A stretch of DNA of 64,000 bases from Bizionia saleffrena (lineage in GTDB: Bacteria > Bacteroidota > Bacteroidia > Flavobacteriales > Flavobacteriaceae): NCBI RefSeq assembly GCF_008086175.1, contig NZ_VSKM01000013.1, forward strand, positions 1-64,000, in the 5' to 3' direction. The notes beneath the pieces are model-generated. The model saw nothing but the letters and a program-made list of their open reading frames with translations. It was not told the DNA's origin and did not search any database. This document shows, piece after piece, positions 55,383 to 64,000 of this stretch; position 1 is the stretch's first letter, and every line of letters starts with the position of its first letter. Made by a program: the position numbers and the translations under genes.

Positions 55383-55964
55383 TTATATAATTTCATCATA
55401 GAAATTCTGTTTCCAATTTTCTGTATTTTTATAATCGTTCATACTCATTCCCACGACTTCTTTAAACTGTCTAGATAAATGATTGATACTGCTGTAGTCT
55501 AGCAAATAGCCTATATCTGAAAAGGAATATTGCTTTAATTGAATGAGTTCTCTGACTTTCTCTATCTTTAATTTGATAAAGTACTTTTCAATGGTCGTTT
55601 TTTCATTGGTAGAAAATAATTTGCTCAATATTTTGTAATCACGATGAAGGCTTGATGCCAGTAACTCAGATATTTTTATTTTAATATGCAATGGCAGCTC
55701 CTGCAATTGTTCGATTAAAATAATCTTGATTCTTTCTGTGAGCAATTCATCTTCGCTCTCGACGATTTCAAAATCATTGGCGTGAAGTACTGCTGTAACG
55801 GCTTCGATAATTTCATTGTTCGTTTTATTTGATGCTTCTACTAACAACCTTCCAAGTTCCAATGAAAGTACTGTTACATCAAGTTCCTGTAATTCTTGCT
55901 TAATTACTTTTAAGCAGCGATTACAGACCATATTCTTAATCCAAAATTCTTTTGGTTCTTTCAT
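55383..55964 (-). CDS. AraC-family regulator with HMA-like CxxC N-terminus
   Basis: 193 residues from the ATG chosen (an upstream ATG adds 12 residues not expected for the family). The head has KEFWIKNMVCNRCLKVIKQEL, an HMA-like strand-loop-helix with Cys14 and Cys17. The tail (~95-190) is an AraC double HTH: KYFIKLKIEKVRELIQLKQYSFSDIGYLLDYSSINHLSRQFKEVVGMSMNDYKN. I infer that metal binding to the CxxC head controls the helix-turn-helix, making it the local copper sensor. It lies between the WG protein and the HYC_CC_PP gene, on the same strand. Confidence 0.87.
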   Translation of the reverse strand: MKEPKEFWIKNMVCNRCLKVIKQELQELDVTVLSLELGRLLVEASNKTNNEIIEAVTAVLHANDFEIVESEDELLTERIKIILIEQLQELPLHIKIKISELLASSLHRDYKILSKLFSTNEKTTIEKYFIKLKIEKVRELIQLKQYSFSDIGYLLDYSSINHLSRQFKEVVGMSMNDYKNTENWKQNFYDEII

Positions 55965-56137
55965 AATAAGTGATATGTTGCCATTGGGAATTACGCTCAA
56001 TAGTTTGTAAGGTTATAGTACGACAGGGTAGAATAGAGCCTACTCAATTTTTAAAAAGGGTACGACAAATGTGAGCCAGAAATGATAGTTTGGCTATAGT
56101 TATGGGGCAGATTAATTTTAATCTGCGATGTAGAAAT

Positions 56138-56560
56138 TCAAATTAAAAAGGTCTCGTTGAGAATAATAATATCTGTAAATAGGAGGGGCGGTCTATAGGC
56201 TTGAAAAGAAATTGCGTTTTTCTCTTGTCCCTTAAAAAGACTGATATAGTTGTAAAATAAAGTATTGATGAAAACGAGCGTCTCGTTTTCTACTTTGATA
56301 TTGGATTTTTTGAAAGTATCATCCCCTTCTTTGACAATGGTTTGGTTGCTACAACAATCTTTCTCCTTAAAGGTAGTGCATTGATTGTTAGGTATGTCTT
56401 TTTTTTGATCTTTGTCTTGGCAGACTTTTGCTTTGCCTATAATGGACATATCTACCAATTTATTGCAACAATAATGCATATCTACCGTAAAGGAAGAGGT
56501 AGAAAACAGTATCAAAACTGCTAAAAAGAAAGATAATATTTTAGTTAATATATATATCAC
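56138..56560 (-). CDS. HYC_CC_PP family secreted protein
   Basis: 140 residues from a GTG start. A signal peptide-like helix precedes MHYCCNK (the HYC box), a Cys-rich middle (VCQDKD, QCTTFKEKDCCSNQ: the CC box), and ends with RPPLLF (the PP box) and a short tail. This small bacteroidetal family sits next to copper-efflux genes and probably binds metal in the periplasm. It is divergently paired with its paralogue on the plus strand. Confidence 0.9.
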   Translation of the reverse strand: MIYILTKILSFFLAVLILFSTSSFTVDMHYCCNKLVDMSIIGKAKVCQDKDQKKDIPNNQCTTFKEKDCCSNQTIVKEGDDTFKKSNIKVENETLVFINTLFYNYISLFKGQEKNAISFQAYRPPLLFTDIIILNETFLI

Positions 56561-56856
56561 ATTTTAAAGGTAAGCTTTTTGTTGCTTAATATTTTAATTT
56601 TCGAAGCATTATTTAAACACTTGTATATTAGGTATTTGTATTTATTAAATAAATTTAATAAGAGCTAAGATATTATTTTAAATATAAAAAAAGGATGATA
56701 TCTGTCATACAATATTAAATATAAAAAACGTTTCTTTGCACTTATGGAAATAATAAATAATTAAGGAAGGGATTTAATAGTGTGATTTTTACTAAATTTT
56801 TTAAAAAAAGTTAAATTTATGAATTTAGTATCTATTTTTTTTATATTTGTAATCTA
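56561..56856. promoter_or_regulatory. Divergent promoter region of two HYC_CC_PP genes
   Basis: About 300 very AT-rich bases between two paralogous genes transcribed away from each other; it must carry promoters for both the CusA operon side and the minus-strand run. A clear TATATTTG -7 box lies at the right edge. A TTTCTTTGCAC element near 56730 is another candidate. A sensor operator is likely here but none can be defined by eye. Confidence 0.5.
56842..56849 (+). promoter_or_regulatory. -7 box TATATTTG immediately before ATG
   Basis: Perfect TAnnTTTG match ending eight bases before the ATG of the plus-strand HYC_CC_PP gene. Transcription would begin within a few bases of the start codon, predicting a nearly leaderless mRNA. 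Confidence 0.55.
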
Positions 56857-57273
56857 ATGAATTTATTTTTACATAAAATATCAGCATTTTGCTTAGCACT
56901 TATAGTGTTACTATCAACGTTGTCATTTACCGTTGATAGTCATTATTGTGGTGATATTTTAGTGGATTCTTCCTTATTTGGACACGTTGAGACCTGCGGT
57001 ATGGAGAAACAACAATCCAAGAATGATTGTAAAAGTGAAGTTCAGGATGATTCTTGCTGTTCAGATAAGCAAGTAGTTGTTGAAGGTCAGGATGACTTAA
57101 AAATATCTTTTGACACCTTAAATCTTGAGCAACAAGTCTTTGTTGCAAGTTTTTTCCATTCTTATATTAATCTCTTTGACACTCTAGATACGAACATCGT
57201 TTCTTTTAGAGATTATGCAGTTCCCTTTCTCATACGGGATATACAAAAGCTACACGAGACGTATTTAATTTGA
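56857..57273 (+). CDS. HYC_CC_PP family secreted protein, paralogue
   Basis: 138 residues. Signal peptide (HKISAFCLALIVLLSTLSFTVDS), then HYCGDILVD, ETCGMEK, SCCSDKQ and YAVPFLIRDIQKLHETYLI. The CC and HYC boxes are kept; the PP box is VP. About a third identical by eye to the minus-strand neighbour, including the LF..Y.SF pattern before the end. First gene of the rightward CusA operon, so it probably acts with that efflux system. Confidence 0.9.
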   Translation: MNLFLHKISAFCLALIVLLSTLSFTVDSHYCGDILVDSSLFGHVETCGMEKQQSKNDCKSEVQDDSCCSDKQVVVEGQDDLKISFDTLNLEQQVFVASFFHSYINLFDTLDTNIVSFRDYAVPFLIRDIQKLHETYLI

Positions 57274-57414
57274 TTTTAAACAGTTTCCGATAAATTTCGG
57301 GAAGATTTGCCCTATGGCTACAACCATTTTCATTTTGGGCTCATTTTGTTGTGTTTAATTTTCTGAGCTGATCAGAATGTTGCACCAAGTATAACTGTTT
57401 AAAAATCAATACCA

Positions 57415-60400
57415 ATGCTAAATAAAAGCATCAAATTTTTAATAGAAAATAAATTAGTAGCAGTTTTACTACTAGTTTTATTCGTAGCCTGGGGAGTCGT
57501 AAATGCTCCTTTTGAATGGAACACTGGCTCGTTTCCCCGAAACCCTGTGGCTGTAGATGCCATTCCTGATATTGGAGAAAACCAACAAATTGTATTTACC
57601 AAATGGGATGGTCGTTCCCCGCAAGATATCGAGGATCAAATCACCTATCCTTTAACCACTTCACTTCTAGGTATTCCTGGGGTTAAAACCATACGAAGTT
57701 CTTCTATGTTTGGCTTTTCTAGTATTTATATCATTTTTGAAGAAGATATTGAATTTTACTGGAGCCGAAGCCGTATTCTGGAAAAACTGAATTCTTTACC
57801 AGCAGGATTGCTTCCTGATGGTGTTAACCCTGCTCTGGGTCCAGATGCGACTGGTCTAGGACAAATCTATTGGTACACACTTGAAGGTCGTGATGAAAAT
57901 GGTAACGTAACTGGTGGATGGGATTTACAAGAATTGCGAAGCATTCAAGATTTCTATGTGAAATATGCACTGTCTTCGGCAAGCGGAGTTTCTGAAGTAG
58001 CTTCTATTGGTGGTTATGTTTTGGAATACCAAGTAGATGTCAACCCAGAGTTGATGAAACAATACAAGATTGGTTTAAACGACGTAGTAAAAGCAGTAAA
58101 ACAAAGTAATAAAGATGTTGGAGCGCAAACCCTAGAAATAAATCAAGCAGAATATCTTGTACGTGGATTGGGATATATTAAATCCATTGCTGATTTGGAA
58201 AATGCTGTAGTCACATCAGAAAACTTTACCTCAATACGTTTAAAGGACATTGCTGAAGTTTCCCACGGACCCGCTACAAGAAGGGGGCTCTTAGATAAAG
58301 AAGGGGCAGAAGTAGTAGGAGGTGTTGTGGTGGCACGTTATGGTGCAAACCCGATGGAGGTTATTAGCAACGTCAAGGAAAAAATAAGTGAATTGAGTTC
58401 AGGTTTGCCTTCCAAATTATTGAGTGATGGTAGAACATCGCAGCTTACTGTAGTTCCGTTTTATGACAGGTCGGAACTCATTCAAGAAACTTTGGGTACG
58501 CTGGACGAGGCTCTTACATTAGAAATTTTAATTACCATTTTCGTAATCGTTATAATGGTATTTAATTTAAGAGCTTCCATTTTAATATCCGGTCTCTTGC
58601 CAGTAGCAGTCTTAATGGTATTCATTTCAATGAAGCTATTTAACGTAGATGCCAATATCGTCGCATTATCGGGTATCGCGATTGCTATTGGAACCATGGT
58701 GGATGTGGGTGTTATTCTTACAGAAAATGTGCTGCGGCATATAGATGAAAATGACGAGAACCTGCCAATGGACACCGTCGTTTATAAAGCGACCGCCGAG
58801 GTATCTGGTGCTATATTGACTGCGGTAATGACCACTATCATTAGTTTTATTCCTGTATTCACAATGATTGGTGCTGAAGGTAAATTATTTAGACCATTGG
58901 CATTTACAAAAACTTCAGCATTAGCAGCTTCTCTAGTTGTGGCCTTATTCTTAATTCCACCGTTTGCAGCCTATTTATTTAAAAAGCGTAACATAAAGAC
59001 TTCCTTTAGTTATATGCTGAATGGAGCGATGATTATTCTTGGTACTGTATCAATTATTTTTGGATATCCACTAGGATTAATATTAGTGGCATTTGGTGTA
59101 GTGGGTATCCTTTCGTTAAAAGAAAAGATTACTGAAAAACGTGCCAATACCATTAACATCTTTGTTTCTGCCTTTACTATTATATTTTTATTGGCAGAAT
59201 ATTGGAGGCCACTAGGAGTAGATCGAAGCATCTTTATAAATTTAATTTTTGTAGGTCTTATCTGTTTTGGTCTTCTAGGTGTGTTTACCCTTTTTAGAAA
59301 ATATTATGTGCGAATTTTAAATTGGGCATTGCGTAATAAGCTGTTGTTTCTTTCCGTACCCACCGCAATTATAATATTTGGCGTATTGATTATGCGAGAT
59401 ACTGGTAAGGAATTTATGCCCTCACTTAACGAAGGTTCCTTTTTGTTGATGCCCACTTCAATGCCACACGCTGGAGTTGAAGAGAATAAACGTGTTTTAC
59501 AGCAACTGGATATGGCAGTAGCAAGCCTTCCGGAAATTGAAACAGTAGTTGGTAAATCCGGTCGTACAGAATCGGCATTAGATCCAGCACCTTTATCAAT
59601 GTATGAAAATATTATTCAATACAAATCAGAATACATCCTAAACGAGAAAAGGGAAAGACAGCGCTATAAAGTGAATGAAGACGGACTGTTTATTCTAAAG
59701 GATGCTCGCTTGGTTGTAAATCCAAATAGTGAAGTCGATGCTAAAGCAAACTATGATGTATCCAAACTAAAAGATCCTTTTTCTGTGACTAGTTCACAGC
59801 TTATCCCAGATGATGATGGAGAATACTTTAGAAACTGGCGACCAGAAATTGACTCCCCAGATGATATTTGGAAAGAAATCGTTAGGGTTACAAAGCTTCC
59901 AGGAGTTACTTCAGCACCTAAACTACAGCCCATTGAAACCCGTTTGGTGATGTTGCAAACCGGTATGCGAGCACCAATGGGAATAAAGGTAAAAGGACAG
60001 GATTTAAAAGAGATTGAATCGTTTGGAGTACAATTGGAAGGTATATTAAAACAAGCAGATGGTGTTAAGAAAGAAGCTGTATTTGCTGACCGTATTGTCG
60101 GGAAACCATATCTGCTTTTGGATATAGATAGAGAGCGACTTGTTCGATATGGTATTACCGTAGAACAAGTACAGCAAGTTATACAAGTGGCTGTTGGCGG
60201 TATGGTACTTACGCAAACGGTTGAAGGTAGAGAGCGTTATGGTATTCGAGTTCGCTACCCAAGGGAACTACGTGCAAACCCAAATGATTTAAAGGACATC
60301 TATGTTCCTGTTGAAAAAGGGAGTCCGGTACCATTGAGCGAACTCGTTTCCATCCGTTATGAAAAAGGACCACAGGTGATAAAGAGTGAAGACACGTTCT

Positions 60401-61152
60401 TGATGGGGTACGTTCTTTTTGATAAACTTGATGGGTTTGCCGAAGTAGATGTCGTGGAAAATGCCCAAGCTCTAATTCAAGAAAAAATAGATAGTGGAGA
60501 ACTTATAGTCCCTAAAGGGATTAACTATCGATTTACAGGTACTTATGAAAATCAGTTACGAGCCGAGAAAACTTTAGGCGTGGTAGTGCCATTAGCATTA
60601 GGAATTATATTTCTTATTCTTTATTTCCAATTCCGTTCGGTAGCTACATCCTTGATGGTTTTTACTGGAATCGCTGTTGCCTTTGCAGGTGGATTTTTAA
60701 TGATTTGGTTTTATGGTCAGGATTGGTTCTTAAATTTTAACTTCTTTGGAGAAAATTTACGAGACCTGTTTCAAATGCACACTATCAATTTAAGTGTTGC
60801 TGTTTGGGTTGGGTTTATTGCTCTGTTTGGTATTGCTACCGATGATGGTGTGGTAATGGCAACTTACTTAACCCAGACCTTTGATAGAAATACACCAGAA
60901 ACAAAACAGGAAATAAGAGCTTCTGTAGTGGAAGCAGGAGAAAAACGTATTCGTCCTTGCCTAATGACAACGGCTACAACAATACTTGCGTTACTTCCAG
61001 TATTGACATCAACTGGTCGTGGTAGTGATATAATGATTCCAATGGCAATTCCTTCATTTGGTGGGATGTTAATAGCACTTGTAACCCTATTTGTTGTACC
61101 AGTCCTATTTAGCTGGAAACAAGAATTTCAATTAAAAAGAGCTACAAAATGA
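57415..61152 (+). CDS. cusA: CusA-type heavy-metal efflux RND pump, inner-membrane component
   Basis: 1245 residues, longer than the usual ~1040 because of inserts near residues 190 and 560-620. Exports Cu+/Ag+ (or Co/Zn/Cd) from the periplasm. The start VDAIPDIGENQQIVFTKWDGRSPQDIEDQITYPL, the PSSNAL-like region, and membrane motifs GIAIAIGTMVDVGVILTENV (helix 4 with Asp) and GIATDDGVVMATYL (helix 10) mark the HME family. The TolC-family gene overlaps its stop by four bases. No CusB adaptor has appeared by the window end; it may follow the multicopper oxidase. Confidence 0.94.
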   Translation: MLNKSIKFLIENKLVAVLLLVLFVAWGVVNAPFEWNTGSFPRNPVAVDAIPDIGENQQIVFTKWDGRSPQDIEDQITYPLTTSLLGIPGVKTIRSSSMFGFSSIYIIFEEDIEFYWSRSRILEKLNSLPAGLLPDGVNPALGPDATGLGQIYWYTLEGRDENGNVTGGWDLQELRSIQDFYVKYALSSASGVSEVASIGGYVLEYQVDVNPELMKQYKIGLNDVVKAVKQSNKDVGAQTLEINQAEYLVRGLGYIKSIADLENAVVTSENFTSIRLKDIAEVSHGPATRRGLLDKEGAEVVGGVVVARYGANPMEVISNVKEKISELSSGLPSKLLSDGRTSQLTVVPFYDRSELIQETLGTLDEALTLEILITIFVIVIMVFNLRASILISGLLPVAVLMVFISMKLFNVDANIVALSGIAIAIGTMVDVGVILTENVLRHIDENDENLPMDTVVYKATAEVSGAILTAVMTTIISFIPVFTMIGAEGKLFRPLAFTKTSALAASLVVALFLIPPFAAYLFKKRNIKTSFSYMLNGAMIILGTVSIIFGYPLGLILVAFGVVGILSLKEKITEKRANTINIFVSAFTIIFLLAEYWRPLGVDRSIFINLIFVGLICFGLLGVFTLFRKYYVRILNWALRNKLLFLSVPTAIIIFGVLIMRDTGKEFMPSLNEGSFLLMPTSMPHAGVEENKRVLQQLDMAVASLPEIETVVGKSGRTESALDPAPLSMYENIIQYKSEYILNEKRERQRYKVNEDGLFILKDARLVVNPNSEVDAKANYDVSKLKDPFSVTSSQLIPDDDGEYFRNWRPEIDSPDDIWKEIVRVTKLPGVTSAPKLQPIETRLVMLQTGMRAPMGIKVKGQDLKEIESFGVQLEGILKQADGVKKEAVFADRIVGKPYLLLDIDRERLVRYGITVEQVQQVIQVAVGGMVLTQTVEGRERYGIRVRYPRELRANPNDLKDIYVPVEKGSPVPLSELVSIRYEKGPQVIKSEDTFLMGYVLFDKLDGFAEVDVVENAQALIQEKIDSGELIVPKGINYRFTGTYENQLRAEKTLGVVVPLALGIIFLILYFQFRSVATSLMVFTGIAVAFAGGFLMIWFYGQDWFLNFNFFGENLRDLFQMHTINLSVAVWVGFIALFGIATDDGVVMATYLTQTFDRNTPETKQEIRASVVEAGEKRIRPCLMTTATTILALLPVLTSTGRGSDIMIPMAIPSFGGMLIALVTLFVVPVLFSWKQEFQLKRATK

Positions 61153-62366
61153 GATATATAATTTTAATAGCACTTGTTTTTTTCGCTTTCGCGAAAGTAA
61201 ATGCACAAGATTTAGCATCCTATATTCAGGAAGCTGAAAAGAACAATCCAGAAATTCAAGCTTTTGAACTACGCTACAATATAGCTGAAGAAAAAGTAAA
61301 TGAAGCTGATTGGTTACCGAATACAGAAATCGGTGCAGGCTACTTTGTAAGTGAACCTGAAACCCGAACAGGAGCGCAACGTGCGCGTTTTTCTATAAAA
61401 CAAATGTTGCCGTGGTTTGGAACCATATCAGCAAGGGAAAATTATGCCTCGTCAATGGCCGAAGCCCAATTTGTGGAAGTGACCATTGCTAAACGAAAGC
61501 TCGCGCTTACTGTTTCACAATTCTATTACCAGCTTTATGGAATTAGTGCAAAGCAGGAAGTACTTGATGAAAATATAGTACTCTTGCAGACCTATGAACG
61601 CCTTGCACTCACATCTTTGGAAGTAGGAAAGGCATCAGCGGTAGATGTGTTGCGTTTACAGATTAGACAAAATGAATTACAACAGGAGAAAGACGTCTTA
61701 ATTCAGCAATACAAGGGTATACAAGCTGCTATAAACGGTTTAATGAACCGAGATTATGATAAAGATGCGTTAGTGGTTTCTTATTTGGAAATTCCAGTAA
61801 AGGACAATTTTTATAGTTACGAAGCCTTGTCTTTAAATCCAGAATTGCTCAAATATGATAAGCTTTACGAATCAGTCGCTCAATCGGAACTTTTGAATCA
61901 ACGGGAGGCCTTTCCAATGCTCGGTTTTGGATTGGATTACATACCCGTTACTGAAAGAACGGATATGAGTCTAATTGACAATGGGAAAGACATCGTGATG
62001 CCAATGGTTTCAATTACCATTCCCATTTTCAATAATCGATATAAATCAATTTCAAAACAAAATGAACTGCGTAAGCAGGAATTACACTCCCAGAAAGATG
62101 AGAGATTGAATGTGCTAGTAGCTGAATTATCAAAAGCAATTTCTCAACGCAATCAGTCGCGAATTAAATTCAATACACAAGAGAAAAACCTAAAACAGGC
62201 TGAAGATGCGGAAGAAATTCTTATTAAAAATTATGAAACGGGAACTATAGATTTTAATGATGTGCTGGACATTCAGGAATTACAATTGAAGTTTCAAATG
62301 GGACAGATTGAAACAACAAAACTTTATTATGTTCAAACCGCTCTTATTAATTATTTAACGAATTAA
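61149..62366 (+). CDS. TolC family outer-membrane channel
   Basis: 405 residues. Signal peptide 1-19 (ending VNA-Q). Two outer-membrane-efflux repeats of paired helices are visible: the first (LASYIQEAEKNNPEIQAFELRYNIAEEKV ... VAKASAVDVLRLQIRQNELQQEK) and the second (SELLNQREAFPMLGFGLDYI ... GTIDFNDVLDIQELQLKFQMGQIETT). Forms the outer duct for the RND pump. Overlaps cusA by the ATGA junction. Its signal-peptide codons carry a CTTTCGCGAAAG palindrome. Confidence 0.92.
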   Translation: MRYIILIALVFFAFAKVNAQDLASYIQEAEKNNPEIQAFELRYNIAEEKVNEADWLPNTEIGAGYFVSEPETRTGAQRARFSIKQMLPWFGTISARENYASSMAEAQFVEVTIAKRKLALTVSQFYYQLYGISAKQEVLDENIVLLQTYERLALTSLEVGKASAVDVLRLQIRQNELQQEKDVLIQQYKGIQAAINGLMNRDYDKDALVVSYLEIPVKDNFYSYEALSLNPELLKYDKLYESVAQSELLNQREAFPMLGFGLDYIPVTERTDMSLIDNGKDIVMPMVSITIPIFNNRYKSISKQNELRKQELHSQKDERLNVLVAELSKAISQRNQSRIKFNTQEKNLKQAEDAEEILIKNYETGTIDFNDVLDIQELQLKFQMGQIETTKLYYVQTALINYLTN

Positions 62367-62435
62367 TTGAGAGCATCATTCAATGAATTAAACTTAAGAA
62401 TAACACAAATTTATAATCTTGATAAAACTTTTAAA

Positions 62436-64000
62436 ATGAAAACTATACATCTTATTATAATTCTTATCGTAACCAGTTGTCAGACACTCTTTGCACAATC
62501 TGTGGAGGGAAACGTTAATAACTTACCGGTAAAGGAATATACCATTACCCTTCGAGAAGAAATGGTTAACAAAGCTGGTAAGGAAGTAAAGGGTATGACA
62601 GTGAATGGAACAATTCCTGGCCCAACACTCGAATTTACTGAAGGCGAATACGCGGTCATTTATGTAAAAAATGAAATGAACGTTGAAACTTCGGTGCATT
62701 GGCACGGAATTCTTTTACCGAATTTTTACGATGGCGTTCCTTATTTAACTACGCCACCCATAAAGGCTGGAACTACTTTTAAATATGAGTTTGCAATCAA
62801 CCAAAATGGTACCTATTGGTATCACTCGCACACAATGCTACAGGAACAAAGCGGTGTTTTTGGCTCAATTGTCATCCATCCAAAAGAAGAAAACTTGGAT
62901 TACGATAAAGAATTAGTGTTGATGTTGTCCGATTGGACAAATGAAAAACCAATGAATGTTCTACGCAATTTAAAGCGAGGTAATGAGTGGTACCAGATGA
63001 AAAAAGGTACATCTACACCTTTAAATCAAGTAATAGCAAGGGGTGCTTTTGGCGCACAATTAGATTTCTGGCGCCAACGAATGGAAGGTGCGGATATAGC
63101 AGATATTTATTATCCTGCGTTTTTAGTCAATGGCAAAGAGGTTGCCAAATATCCCGAATTTCAACCAGCCGAAAAGATACGGTTACGAATTATCAACGGT
63201 GCTGCGTCATCACAGTTTTGGATGACCTTTGGTGGTCAAGCGCCAACACTAGTTTCTGCTGACGGAAAGGACATTGTTCCTATAAAACGTAGTAAAACCT
63301 TTATCGCCATTGCAGAAACCTACGATTCTATAGTAACAGTTCCCGAAGATGGTAAAATTGAGTTTAGATCAATGGCACAAGACGGTTCTGGTACTGCCTT
63401 GGCATACATTGGTAATGGTAAAATTCTTCCTGCGGAAATTGTGCCGAAACCTGACAAAATCCAAATGATGCAGAAAATGGCGAAAATGAAAATGAAAATG
63501 GGTGCGCACGCTCTTAAATTTCAACCGAGTAAAGACGAACGTTTTGAAATGAAAGAGGAATATGGAATGCAGATGGATGATATGAAAGGGATGGAAATGG
63601 ATGGTAATACGAAAATGGATCATTCCAATATGAAAAAAGATAAGATGTCTGACGGTATGAATATGGATTCTACAATGACACCTATGGATCATAATAAAAT
63701 GGAAAATAGTGATATGAAAATGGAAGAAACTTCAAAATCTAAAACAATGGATATGAATGGTAAGGATTCCAATACTATGAAGGGAATGGATATGTTTTCA
63801 GAATATAATTATGATTATTTGAAGTCCCCTGAAAAAACAACCTATGCGCCAGATACACCTGTAAATGAAATTTTATTGAATCTCACAGGGAATATGAACC
63901 GATATATATGGAGTATGAATGGGGTCCCGCTGGCCGAAACCGATAAGATAAAGATAAAAGGAAATCAAGTTACCCGAATTACATTGAATAACCTGACAAT
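62436..64000 (+). CDS. Multicopper oxidase (CopA-like), cut by the window end
   Basis: 521 codons seen, with no stop; the C-terminal copper domain lies beyond the window. Signal peptide 1-20. The first trinuclear-site motifs are HWHG (88-91) and YHSH (129-132). A central Met/Asp-rich insert of ~100 residues (about 345-450) has many MD, MK and GMEM repeats, like those that bind Cu+ in CueO and CopA. The enzyme oxidises periplasmic Cu+ to less toxic Cu2+ and may use iron or phenolics. It follows TolC by 69 bases in the same operon. Confidence 0.93.
   Translation, partial: MKTIHLIIILIVTSCQTLFAQSVEGNVNNLPVKEYTITLREEMVNKAGKEVKGMTVNGTIPGPTLEFTEGEYAVIYVKNEMNVETSVHWHGILLPNFYDGVPYLTTPPIKAGTTFKYEFAINQNGTYWYHSHTMLQEQSGVFGSIVIHPKEENLDYDKELVLMLSDWTNEKPMNVLRNLKRGNEWYQMKKGTSTPLNQVIARGAFGAQLDFWRQRMEGADIADIYYPAFLVNGKEVAKYPEFQPAEKIRLRIINGAASSQFWMTFGGQAPTLVSADGKDIVPIKRSKTFIAIAETYDSIVTVPEDGKIEFRSMAQDGSGTALAYIGNGKILPAEIVPKPDKIQMMQKMAKMKMKMGAHALKFQPSKDERFEMKEEYGMQMDDMKGMEMDGNTKMDHSNMKKDKMSDGMNMDSTMTPMDHNKMENSDMKMEETSKSKTMDMNGKDSNTMKGMDMFSEYNYDYLKSPEKTTYAPDTPVNEILLNLTGNMNRYIWSMNGVPLAETDKIKIKGNQVTRITLNNLT

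Noticed and set aside
63369-63692. Minus-strand His-rich ORF over the multicopper oxidase
   Set aside because: Antisense of the Met-rich insert; no independent evidence.

Overview
The window looks like a chromosomal segment of a marine-type member of the family Flavobacteriaceae (Bacteroidota). It is strongly AT-rich, has AT-rich leaders instead of clear Shine-Dalgarno sites, and carries a few TAnnTTTG boxes of the flavobacterial -7 type. Its families are typical of this group: a secreted protein with the VGIGT..P N-terminus, HYC_CC_PP proteins, DUF5676, SHOCT mini-proteins and a CopB-type ATPase. The genus cannot be decided. I found no rRNA, tRNA, CRISPR array, integrase or transposase.

Layout. 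(1) 0.2-10 kb: housekeeping and stress genes. These are an endonuclease/exonuclease/phosphatase protein, a GIY-YIG nuclease with a degenerate exonuclease domain, a PAP2 phosphatase, a VOC protein, an envelope-stress-like run (membrane-anchored protein, PRC-barrel, polytopic membrane protein, and a 50-residue Pmp3/YqaE protein), a SYLF protein and a small L7/L12-like protein. (2) 9.9-20 kb: B12-dependent ribonucleotide reductase, an FAD monooxygenase with a DnaJ-like zinc module, a duplicated membrane protein, a repeat-rich intergenic region with 21 AGT copies, and a porin / BCCT transporter / universal stress protein set for osmolyte or betaine uptake. (3) 21.3-31.1 kb: a compact seven-gene amine and omega-amino-acid cluster (class III aminotransferase, nitrilase, VOC protein, Orn/Lys/Arg decarboxylase, ATP-grasp ligase, C45 acyltransferase/hydrolase, succinate-semialdehyde dehydrogenase). 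I read it as a possible analogue of the glutamylated-putrescine route. (4) 31.3-39.4 kb: scattered genes and decay. It holds a GNAT protein, an M24 peptidase, a secreted protein, a broken LytTR regulator, a Cys-containing lipoprotein with no usual start codon plus a small membrane partner, and a frameshifted MFS transporter. (5) 39.4-64 kb: a copper/heavy-metal and energy-stress island, mostly on the minus strand: CopB, beta-CASP RNase, ATP-cone nuclease, Usp, class I aldolase, archaeal-type GAPDH, HMA protein, APC permease, NDH-2, a swarm of small metal-binding proteins, Met-rich lipoproteins and an AraC regulator with a CxxC sensor-like head. It then turns at a divergent pair of HYC_CC_PP genes into a plus-strand CusA / TolC / multicopper oxidase operon that runs off the window.

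How they work together: in the island CopB and CusA-TolC would export copper or silver, the multicopper oxidase would oxidise periplasmic Cu(I), and the His-, Met- and Cys-rich small proteins would buffer metal. The aldolase/GAPDH/NDH-2/Usp/nuclease block looks like a stress-metabolism module riding with it. Several genes at 36-42 kb and near 52 kb carry single-base indels or in-frame stops, so either the island edges are decaying or the assembly has indel errors; raw reads would decide.
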